Below, one piece after another: positions 12,669-24,600 of a stretch of DNA of 60,000 bases. The translations under genes and the position numbers were made by a program. Each line of letters begins with the position of its first letter. The first letter of the stretch is position 1. The notes beneath the pieces were generated by a model. That model was not told the DNA's origin and searched no databases. It worked only from the letters and a program-made list of their open reading frames with translations. Origin of the DNA: Tubiluchus corallicola (lineage: Eukaryota > Priapulida > Priapulimorpha > Priapulimorphida > Tubiluchidae); assembly GCA_030141605.1 (NCBI GenBank), contig JAQGDQ010000002.1, positions 560,001 through 620,000 on the forward strand, read 5' to 3'.

Positions 12669-15600
12669 TTAAATATTATCAGATACATAAAAATGGCACA
12701 AATTGTCAACAATATGGCATTTAGCATGATTTCCCCATCCATTTTTCCACACTTTACATAAGCTATCAATATCTCCATTTGTAAATGTTAATTTACAATC
12801 TCGCAAAGATTTTTCATTATTTAAGTGGTGTTTCATAGCCAAAATAAAATCTGTAGTTATAGTAAGACAACAGTCCCTCACATTTAAATATTCTAATTTT
12901 CCGTTGCACACAGAGGTCAATATTTGACACACTTCCTTTGCACCAACTTTCACATTTGAAGAAATGTCTAACGAAATGAGCTGACTGCAAAATTGGCTAA
13001 CATCTTGTATGCCATCAGAATCCAAGTAGCACGAGGATAAGTTAAGCTCAGAAAGTTCACAATTTGTGCGCAAAGCAAACTGCCTCAGATAGCGGAGCAC
13101 TTGAGAAGAGTTTGACGGTGATGCAACACCGGCTAAATTTAAGCAGCGGAGACAATCTGGTCTCAAGCACTTCAGTAACAGCTCTATTCCGGTTGCACCT
13201 AATGCATTCAAAGAGACATCCAGATCTTGAAAGTTCTCCAGTTTGTTGAAAGCATTACTCAGGGCAATGCGATGATTCTGAAAGAATCTCTGTGTCAATC
13301 CACATGATGCAATTTTTAATGTTGTCAAATCTGGTATATTAGAGGTGATATTGGTAAGTGCCTTCGTGGAATTGTCACCTAAACAGTTAAAACTTAAATC
13401 CAATAATCGCAAATTCTTGAGCTGAAGAGGAGATGATATGTTGTCTGAAATTCTGTCAGACAGGATTTGTAAGCCTTTATACGTGATCTCATTTGATGAT
13501 AAATTTAGTGAAGTTAAACTTTCAAAAGTTTGCATAGCTGCCACGAACTCTTTACACCCCTCATCTCCAATTCTATTGCCACTGAGGTTAAGAATGCATA
13601 GTGTGTGTTGTCCTCGAAGAGAGCGAAAGATAGGGCGAGCATGCTGTGGGCGAAGTGCTAAGTTTGACAAGTTTAATGTGTATGAATCATCTGCAGCTGC
13701 CAAAAGGTTTTTGATATTCCGATACTTTGTCGTCTTCAGTGCTTCACAAGCTTGTACGTATCTGCAAAATGGAAATTATTACCACTGTTGATCATGGCTT
13801 ATTAAAAGAATTATCTCAAAAAAAGGCCAGGCCAAAAGTTCTACAGCAGTTAAGCTGCAGAACACAGAAGGAGAATTTACGCTTTTACTTTTAAGTCAAT
13901 TACACAGACACTTTTATCTATTATAGTAACAAGCCTGATGAGTTATAATATATAATAACACACTTTTATATTGCAATGAAAATAAATAAATAAATGGTTA
14001 AAAAGCAAAACAGTAATAAGTAGCTTAATTTTTTTCATGGTTAAAACTTGATATCTGAATATGTGCTTAAATAACTTCACACAGTGCTCTACTGAAAGCA
14101 ATCAAAATATGCAGTAGTGCTGTCTTGCATGCTAGTGTAAGATAACCCACTGAGATTTTTTTCTATATAAGTTCTTATAGTTTGACTATAGAACAAATGT
14201 AAGCTTCAGCTACAAATGGTTGGATAAATTTTTTAACACCTGACCTTAATTTCAAGTTATTATACTACTTGAATGACTTACAATGGCGATAATCAGATGA
14301 CAATGACGATGATGATGGTGTTGATGGTTAATGTCATCGCTTAAGCTGTTGTCGTTGGTCTTTATATTTATTATTCTTGCTTCTGTTATGTTTGTGTTTG
14401 TTATTATAGCTATTGTTGCCAACGGCAATCTTACTTTCAAGTTAGTAACAATTCTACGTATAACAATTGTTAAAAAATGAAACTACTGAGGAACCACAGT
14501 TTTTACCTTTCAGTTAATGGGGGCAGATCCCAAGAGTCAACTGTCCCTAATATCTCTTCATCAGATGATACAAGATCTATGATATTGTCATCTGCTCCAA
14601 GAACAGCTCCATCTTTAGTGCACAAAGTCAGTTGAGGCCGCTGACCACATAGTGCGTAATATCGATGTGATGCCTCATCTGCTAACCAACTTAAAGTTTT
14701 CCCTGAAAAATGGAAACATGCTTATATGATCTAGTATTTATTTGCTGTAGGATAATACATTACCTTTGACTAAAGCTGGTATTTTGCAATCCTAGTATTT
14801 AGATACAATGTGGTACTTTACCCAAGTGGCACACATCAGCACAATCAGGTAAAAACAATTTTTTGTAAAAGTGCAACAAATAAACACGAATAATTTAATT
14901 TATGAGAGAGCAATTAATAACAGTCAAATTTTTTACCAACCTTCAGAACTCCTGGGAACAGGGATAAGCAATGTTTTGTTTTCCACCTTCACCCTGACTC
15001 TCATTGGCACACTATGCGGTTGCTGCGGAACAGGTTCCTCAACTAAGGCAACCTCTTGGCCGACTGTGACTGGACTCTGAGGTTCTGAAATAGGACTCCC
15101 ACTCTCCTCACGGTCAAATATTGACGTTATTCGAAGCTGCCGAGACTTTTTAAACTGTCTAGTAACTCGTGGCTTTGAGCAGTTGGTAGTGGTCGAGTTG
15201 CAATCTAAATCTAAAAGTTCATCATTAGCCGACAGTAAGTCAGAAAACGTTTGCAGGCCATTATTCACACTACGTGTATTTGTTGATTCTAACGTACGTT
15301 TTCGCTTAGCTGGGCGATGACGTAAATCATCTTCTAACCATTCGCTGTGCTCAACTATATATTCATCTTCTGGAATTAGAGCAGGCTTGGTCACTGCTTT
15401 GCTTAGTTCAGAATTCACTTCTGATTTATTGTGATCTGCCAACCTAGTAGCAGCACTCCCAATACTTCTTATTGCACTAGCGTAAGCCTGAACTGGACCT
15501 TTCTCAACATCAGTTTGTAATTCACAGTCCTCAGATATAAGACATGAATCTTTATCACTTGTAATCCTAATTGAAGATGCATGTGAACAGATATCAGGTA

Positions 15601-18600
15601 GATCTTCCTGAGAAAGAACAGAGGCATCGCTCACTTCACATAAATCGTGCTCATCTAGAATGGTACAGTTGTCATCACATTCATCAGTGTTGGTTAAGGG
15701 CCTCAATTTTCGTCGCTTTTGTCGCTGCCTTGTTGAAGAATTGTTGTGCCTTCTTTTTGAACTGAGAGAATTATCCACTGTGCTCCTAATTTCATTGTCG
15801 TCGCTGTCACTATTTGCCTCAAACAAATTTGCTGCACTTGATGTCGCAGCTTGATCACCTGACAAATAACATTTCTCATTATAGGTGCTAAACAGAAGAA
15901 GACGTATTCCATCAGTACATATGGCAAAAATAATTTATAAACCACACAGTAACTAACGTTATCACATTAGTGCAAATATAAGGAGTGCAATTAGTGCAAT
16001 TAAACCAACATCAAATTGCAAATACAAAGAATGGATGTCAGCAGTAAGTCTGTAGTCGATTAAAGTTTGCTGATCTACATAAAAATAAAAAAGATCAAAC
16101 GACAGGGTTTTTTAAATTAATCTACAGAAAGGAGACATTCTAGTTAACTCATCAAATTTCTATATAAATACTCAGGCTTAAGCACTAACACTGCTAGATC
16201 TTTAAACACACACCCAGTAACCCAGTAACTTGCATGTGGCAAATAGTAACAATAACCTAATTGCTGAAATTAAAATTCAATTAAAAAGGCTAATTAAAAA
16301 TTAATTATTTATCTTCTTTTTAGATGTTTTTTGATTTTAGTCAATGTCTTTATTACCATAATATAAGACTAGTCTTACCTCCTGCATTTGCCATTAGGTT
16401 AAGCACACGCTGTTCCATATTAGTACAAGCCACTATCTCATCTGCTTCAAGGTCTCCTTGATATGATTTCCGATAAAACCGGAGTGCATCAAGTGGAGTG
16501 CGACCGTCTCCGTCTTTAGCTATTACATTGGCTCCGTGTTTCAGTAACACCTAGAAAACACAGTTTTCCTTCATCAATCTAAAGACTGACAGACATAACA
16601 GGTTTTCCTTCTGAAAGTGAAATGCAGTTTGTTCTAAGACTCTACCAACTAAAAATCTCCTAACAATGTGCAACTGCTTTCCAAACATTTCTCGACAAGT
16701 GAAAGGTATATGGTCAATAATGCATGTGCAGGGTTTTACAACAAGTGTTTTGTCTTTTGGTGAAATGCCCCATTTGAAAAAAGACAAGAACACCGAATGT
16801 GATGAACAGTTAATAATCCCAAGAAAACCAAACACAGCAAAATAAATACTCAGCAAAGTAATTGACAATTTCTGTTGGTGAGTAGGACAGAAGAAAATCA
16901 AAATTCAGTAACTATGAAATGAGAAAAACAAACAATCACAAACACAGAGATACCCAAATTAAAGCTAATGGGTGTAGTGCGTTTTGCCTAGTAATTTGAC
17001 TTTTCCTTTAGGCTCCAGAGATCAATTTGTCACAAGGCCAAAATTCGTGAACAAGTCTTGACTAATGCTAGCCACAGGATTATGGTTGACCTTAAAAAAG
17101 CTCTGGATAACACACTTTGCACATGGTTAGTAGACGGTTAGAACATTCCACTCTTTAGACCAGTCATCTCCAGAAGTTCACTAAATTTAACTAACGTGCC
17201 TAGGAACCAGTTCAGCCAATCAAACATTGAAAGCAGCCCTTTATCCCAACTTATTTGCAAAAAAGGAAAAAATTGCTGCCTGCAGTTTGAATATAACTGA
17301 CGATTTTTTATTTCAAAAAAACATTCTTTTGATTAACAACATTTCTGTTTACTTACAGATATGACTTCCAGGTGGCCATTTTGTGCAGCATCATGTAACG
17401 GAGTCAGACCGTTGCATAAGTTACCACCTCTGTCATTAACCCTTGCACCATGCTTAATCAAGTAAACAGCAATTTCATGGAAACCAAAATTGCAGGCTTC
17501 GTGAAGAGGTGTCCAGCCAGCTCCATCTCTTGGATTTACTGGATGTCCTTGTTGTATAAGAGATTTCACTTTTGTCAAATTTCCTGTGATAAATGAAAAG
17601 CATATTGAGTGAAACTCATCGGTAAACAGCAAATGGGCTATATTCTTTCTTACAATTGTAAACATTTTCACTATTGAAAAATCCCAAAAATGAAGAATAT
17701 AAAAAACTGATAGCCCTGTAACAAATATGTACAGCACAGATGTTGTCACGGTCGTGTTTAGCAGATTAAAACGAATAGTCATTTAACTGTAATAACACGT
17801 TTACGTGGCATTTGAAATGTATTGTATTGAACCTGTCATTAATAACTAATTAACCGAATTTGGTAAACGTTATAAACTGGTGGCTCCACCTATTGGGAGT
17901 TCAACAAAGAAACGTTACGGTTCAACTTTTTGGACTAAATTCTGGCTTCATGATCTCATACCTATAGTACCGCTGTGATTGGATGATTAACTGGGTCACG
18001 ACAGGTATGACTTGAGAAGTGCAGATTATTCCAGGAGGTTACGATATAGTTGTTAAATGGCCGACTCAGCTAAAAGGCCATTGATTTTGTCTTTGTCGGG
18101 GCGTTGGCCGACAAGACGTCACTTCGGATACTTTTATAATCAACTTCATGATACAATCAACTGCAATAGCTACGTGAATTGAATTGTTCACACTACCATT
18201 CATTTATCTTGAGTAGACAGAACGTGAGCCATACGTCTAGTATTTGGCAAATGACATCTTCCTGTGATGGGTATGCTTCCATGATGGTGGAGTTTTCAAC
18301 CAAGACGACACAAAAAGTAGACTTCTAATATATTCTGAAAGCCTGGTACCTGACTCATTAGGAGGAGACGTCGTTAGAAGAATCCTGGTGGTCTGTCATC
18401 GTCCGCTAATCTCATTAAGCCAGTCAAGCGAGTGGGACATTGATGCGGTCGCCGTTGTCGACAAGACTGTTAGCAAAGTGATTCCAGCCACCTAAGTGTG
18501 TGAAACCCGGAACTTTACGGGAGACGTCCCGCTACGCGAAACGCTAGCAGACTGTTATTGAATGAGGGGTACCCCGCTGTTCTGGTGCAAGTTGTGAGTT

Positions 18601-21600
18601 CTTTTTGTTTATTGTTTTGAATTAATTAATTAATTATGCCAATTAAAATGTTAAACCTATGGCAAACAGTTTGTTTATTTATACTTTGTTGTGTTCACTG
18701 TTCCCGTTCACACTGTATCACCATTGGCCCATTCTCTGTACTTTAGGACAGACCGACCCCTCCTGCGCTTGTAACTGCCTTAGAATTTAAACAATTATTG
18801 CTGCTCTTTAACATTTGGAGTCACCAACCCGTTCAGCAATCCATCTTGATTTAAGATGCCCGACCCAAGTTCGAGCCCCAGTTGGGCTAGCAAGGAATTT
18901 CGTGACCCGAATGTTACACTGGTGTCAGACGTTTTTTGTCGTGTCTAATATCAACTTGAGTTGATATCTTCATCCGTTTTGTACAAGTCTTGGTTATACA
19001 GTGTGAGCTAAACAAATGCCACGGAAATGTTAATTTCTTTCATTAACTACTAGTAGGAAATATTTTGTCCGTGTGATAAACGATTCAGCTTTACTTAAAC
19101 GGAAAGTGAAAAACCGGGTAGAAAATAGTAGTTACAACAGTTTTTCTATTTAAACTTTGTAGGTACACCAGTTAAATCAATATTTTGCAGTTTAACCTAG
19201 ATATTGTTCCCTAACTGTATTCTGGTGTCTAGTCAGGTTTACATAGGACGTTATTGAAAATTTGGCATAAGTCCAGTTTCTTCGCAAACTAAATATAGAA
19301 AAAGCTTCGTTGGCAGGAAGTATACATGCTGCATGTTTACCTGGCTTCTCTGTTGCTTGTTCTAAGCGTTTATAGCTTTTTAAATTTACTTTGCGCATAC
19401 AAAATTCTGGCCAATACATTTGGTACTAAAGGCCTACGCTCAAAAACTCCAGTTTAATTGTACAGGTTGAAGCTCGTTAACAAGAAATAGAGTTAAAAAA
19501 CGTTTCTCTTTGTGTTTGAGTGCAAGAGTGTGTGGAGGCGTGAGAAGTGGAAAATTAGGGAAAACCTATCAAACTATAACCCGTAGCTAATTGCATTTTC
19601 GTTTTCAGGCTTGAATTTAATTATTGTTTCAATAATGTATGAGAAACGATATAAACTGTCACAATTAGTTTCCCTTAGCAAGAAACAATTGCAAGATATC
19701 GTTGCAGAGCATTTGCTCCTGGTTGACCCACGAACTACGAGAGCGAAGTTGATTACTACAATTTTTAAAGCAGCAGGGCTTCCCGAAGAGGGAGCGGAAA
19801 CTAGGGCGGACTTGGAAAATCCAGAAGGTGGTGAGATGAAAGATCCACTGGATCAACTGGATCGCATGTCAGAGGAGGGTTCTCTCTCGGATAATGACAT
19901 GGAGCTGCCCCTACCCGCTACAGTCGCTTTAAGCGAAAGAGAGGATACTAGTGTCAAGCGCAAGCCGCTTCACTTCGATACAACAGGGGTGCGAACCATT
20001 GCTGCCGAAAAGCCCCTGCTAGATCCGGTCTCGGTGCCAACGCATGTAAATAGTGTACCTTTGCCTACTCCTAGGCGTCGTAAAACTGCGTCAATTAATT
20101 TAGAAGCGCTTTCTACTACTGATAAGAAGACAACCCAAGCCTTACTTGAAATTAGGCGATTGGAACTTGAAGCTGAAGTGTCCATAAAGAAAATGGAACA
20201 TGAACAACAGATGGCTCAAGTTGAATTGAGACGTCAAGAACTTAGGTCATCCCCCGCACAAAATATCTCCTTCTCTAACCCCAATACTTCAACTTTAGAT
20301 TCTGCTGCTGATAAGATCAGGCATTTTAAAGTCCGGACATATGAAGAATCTAAGGATGATATTCAGAAGTACTTGGATTGGTTCGAGTCTTGTGCGGTTG
20401 CCAATGATATTCCTAAGACATCTTGGGCAGCCTGCCTGGGGCCAGCATTGACTGGCAGGGCTGCTGATGCGTTTCAGCAATTGCCAGCAGACAGTTTGCG
20501 AAATTATGATGCATTACGTAAGGCATTGCTTGGTGCTTACATTCTCAGTCCTGATATGTACTTGGAAAGATTCCGAAGTATTAGCAAACTGAAAAATGAA
20601 AGCTACACTCAACTCGGTCGCAGGCTGGATAGTAGCCTGCGAGATTATCACAAAGCTCTCGGTGTTTCTACCTATGAGGGAGTTTGTCAAATTGACGCAA
20701 TTGAACAGGTACTTTCCTTGATGCCGAATGACTTGGCGGCATGGCTAAGGAGGAAAACTCTTCTGAAGTTAGAAGAACTTACGGAATGCGCAGATCGATA
20801 TGTGGCTGCAAACTTAGTAACCCCACATGAAAGGAGTACTCTGGTTTCGCGTCGTTACAATAGATCTGCCCAATCCAGTCAGCGCTCCAAAGAAAATAAA
20901 GGTGGAGTTAGTGGTGGAGGTGGCAATACAATGAAGAGCACACGGATACAGTGCTACCGTTGTGGCAGGGCCGGGCACAAACGGAATGAATGTCGTGCCA
21001 ACCTTAATACGGAGGCAAGTCTCAAAGCTGCTGGATCTACTTCCGCTGGAAAACAATTATTCGGCGAGGTTGACAGTGATGACTTAGCTAACAATCAATG
21101 GCGGCATGTGCCAGGACAGACAGAACCTGTTTGCTTCAAGGCTCTCATTAATGGGTTGCATGCCGATTGCGTCCGTGATACAGGCGCCTCTGTTTCTATG
21201 GTGAATTCGAGGTTTGTGCGGCCTGACCAATATTTAGATAAATCACCTCAGCAACTCACTTGTATTTGCGGTGATCAAAGCACTTGCTTTCCTGCAGAGA
21301 TTGAAATTGAGGGTCCTGGTTTTTCCGGCATCCTTACTGTGAGTGTGAGCTCAAAGTTACCTACAGATTTTCTACTCGGTAATAACTACCTTTCTGTTTT
21401 AAAGCCCCTTCCCAAGCCACGTCGGGCCAATACTGAAGGGCATGTGCCTAGTAATACTAACACATACCCGACAGAGGTCAGGGACAACGCCGGAGCAAGA
21501 GTGCAAATGACAGAGTCAGCTTATGTTGTAACCCGCTCACAAGCTGCAAAGCAAGAGGCTGATGCTAGGCGCGACTCGCAACAGCATCAATATGCGTTTA

Positions 21601-24600
21601 ATAGGGCGGAGAGTGGACAAACGGATCTGCACCAATCCACAAAAGTGCACGATCAACTGCTCAAAGTTAGTGCAAAGGAGTTGGGGCAAGAACAAGAAGA
21701 AGATGTGTCCATTCGTAACCTCACTGATAACGCAGGAACTTCCGAAGCAGCCTACAAAAAAGGAAGCGGATACTTCTTGCGTGATGGCATTTTGTTTTAT
21801 TTATGCCGGGAAAGGAAAGGACAATCTCCCCGTGAACTTCTCGTACTGCCCAAACCTAGACGTAAGACAGTGCTTGCTTTAGCACATGGCAGTCGACTTG
21901 CTGGGCACCTTGGCATAAACAAAACTACGCAACGTATACTTCAAGAATTTATCTGGCCACACTTAAAACGAAGTGTTCGTAACTATTGTCGCTCTTGTGA
22001 TACTTGTCAGCGTACAGCTAGAGTACGTCAGGCAGACAGAGCACCTCTAAAACCACTGTCCATAGCCGACACTGCGTTCCGTACTATTGGAATGGATATC
22101 ATTGGCCCCCTGGATCGTACTCCTAGTGGAAACCGATATGCATTGGTACTGGTTGATCACTCAACCCGCTACCCTGATTGTTATCCACTTCCTAACATAG
22201 AAACAATCACTGTACTGGATGCTCTCCTTAAGTTCTGTTGCAGGTATGGAATCCCTCGACAGATAATTACGGATTGTGGTACACAATTCACTTCTGAGCT
22301 TACTCAAGAGTTAGAGCGCCAATTAGGAGTAAAGGGTATCTTTGCCAGTCCCTACTCTCCTTCCACTTGTGGTCTTGTCGAGAGATATAATGCCACTTTG
22401 AAAGCTTCCATTCTTCGTCTACAACAAGACAATCCTTCTTTACCCTGGGACCAAGCTGTAGATTTCGTCCTGTTTGCTTACAGGGAAGTGCCCCAGGAAT
22501 CGACCAATTACTCACCCAATGAACTTGTCTTTGGATATCCTATACGTGGTCCTTTGGCTATGCTCAAAGAACGCTGGGGATGCTCCAAGCCCCCCAATTT
22601 GGAGGACATCGATGAATATGTAGCCCGAGTTATCAATACGATAGAAACAACTACAGAGGATGCCCACCAGTCTTTGAGGGAGGCTAAGCTAGCCCAAAAA
22701 CGCTGGTATGACAGGATTTCCAAGGAGCGAGGCTTTGAAATTGGTGACCGTGTTTTGATCCGCAATATGTGTAAGGGCAAAAAGATGAGCCCAGGTTGGC
22801 GTGGTCCCTTTCCAGTAGTGGATAAACTGTCAGACTGGAACTACAAAGTATGCATAGGATCAAAAGGCAAGCGGCGCGATGTCCGAGTTTATCATGTGAA
22901 TAAACTCAAGCACTACATTGACCGTCAGGAAAACTTGGTATTGTGGGCAATGTGTACTAGTAGTGAAGTTCCTGATCTAGAAAGAGACTACACCGATGAA
23001 GTCAGTATTACTGAGGGTGAAGTGTTCTGGGCTGGAAGTGAAGAGGAAGTAGAAGAATTGCAGACTGAACCAGCGATTGGCCAAGGTGTTGTACAATCTT
23101 CTGGGCTCCCTGAGTATACTTTTCTGCCAACAGCTCAGGCTACACAATCTGTAGATGATTTAGAGCTGTCTTCAAACCTCTCCAGTCAAGCTAATACCCA
23201 ACTTCGCACAGTCTTCCACAAATTTCCTGAAATGTTTACCGACTTGCCAGGGAGGACCATGGTAGTTAGACACCACATCAACTTGTTTGACAAAACACCA
23301 GTCCGTCAACATCCATATCGAATCCCCCAGGCACGCAATGAAGTAGTACGACAGGAGCTGCAACAAATGTTGGACCTCGGGGTTATAAGACGCTCAGAAT
23401 CTGAATATGCGTCCCCTATGCTTCTTGTGCCAAAGCCTCATGATGAATGGAGACCTTGCGTCGATTATCGACAGTTGAATGCACGTACCATCTTTTGTCC
23501 GTACGTCATGCCCAGACCTGATGACATAGTGGATGACCTCCACAATGCCGTATGGATCTCGACTATCGATCTAGCCAAGGCATACTGGCAGATAGAACTT
23601 ACGCCAGAGTCGATCCCATTGACAGCATTTGTAACATCGTTCGGGAAGTTTGAGTTCCTTGTGATGCCTTTTGGGCTAATGAATGCTGCTAGTTCAGCTC
23701 AGTCATTGATGGATCGCATCTTAGAAACTGTCTCCAACTCTTCACGTGGATACATTGACGATGTACTAATTAAGTCATCAAATTGGGCAGACCATCTGAG
23801 ACACGTGGAAGACACATTGACATGCATTCGCAAAGCAGGCTTAACAGCCAAACCCCGCAAATGTCACTTTGCTCTGCAAGAGGCCAACTTTTTAGGCTAC
23901 GTAATTGGCAAGAACCGTTTATGGCCACAGCCCCAAAAGCTAGAACAGATCCATAACTGTGCTCGTCCTCAAACTAAATCCCAAGTGAGACGATTCCTTG
24001 GAATGGTAGGTTTCTACCGTCGGTTCATCGCACAGTTTAGTACTATTGCTGCTCCCCTATTTGCTTTGACTGAAAAGCACGCTTCTATTCAGGTCCAATG
24101 GTCAGATGCTTGTGAGAAAAGTTTCCTCCAGCTCCGAAATGCCCTGACCTCTAAGTCTGTACTACACTCACCCGACTTTTTCAAACCCTTCATTCTCACC
24201 TCTGATGCCAGTTTTGTTGGTATAGGTGGCGTGTTGTCTCAGGATAGAGAGGATGGTTTGGGTGAAGTGCCCATAACTTTTGTTAGCCGAAAGTTAACCA
24301 CCACAGAAACTAGATATTCTGTTGTTGAAGTTGAACTGCTGAGTGTGGTTTACTGCGTTCAAAAGTTATTTAGCTATTATTTAGAGGGGCGGAATTTCAC
24401 CCTGCGCACAGACCAAAGAAGCCTTTTGGCGCTTGACAAAATGCGGCGCAATAACCGTCGTCTTTGTCACTGGGCCCTAATTTTGAGTGAATTTGCATTC
24501 ACAGTTGATCATGTGGCAGGTTCACAAAATTTGGTGGCAGATGCATTAAGCCGTCTATAAACATGCATTTGCGTTATGAATACCCTTTTCTTTGTTGATT

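Noticed and set aside
16551-16901. 116-residue minus-strand frame directly upstream of TONSL exon 12
   Set aside because: It is intron read-through: the exon begins at the acceptor before the VLLKHGAN segment, and the upstream sequence has no similarity to TONSL.
18860-18895. GTTCGAGCCCC in both LTRs looks like a tRNA B box
   Set aside because: No matching acceptor stem, no proper T-stem pairing and no anticodon arm with U33 could be built, so I do not call a tRNA gene.
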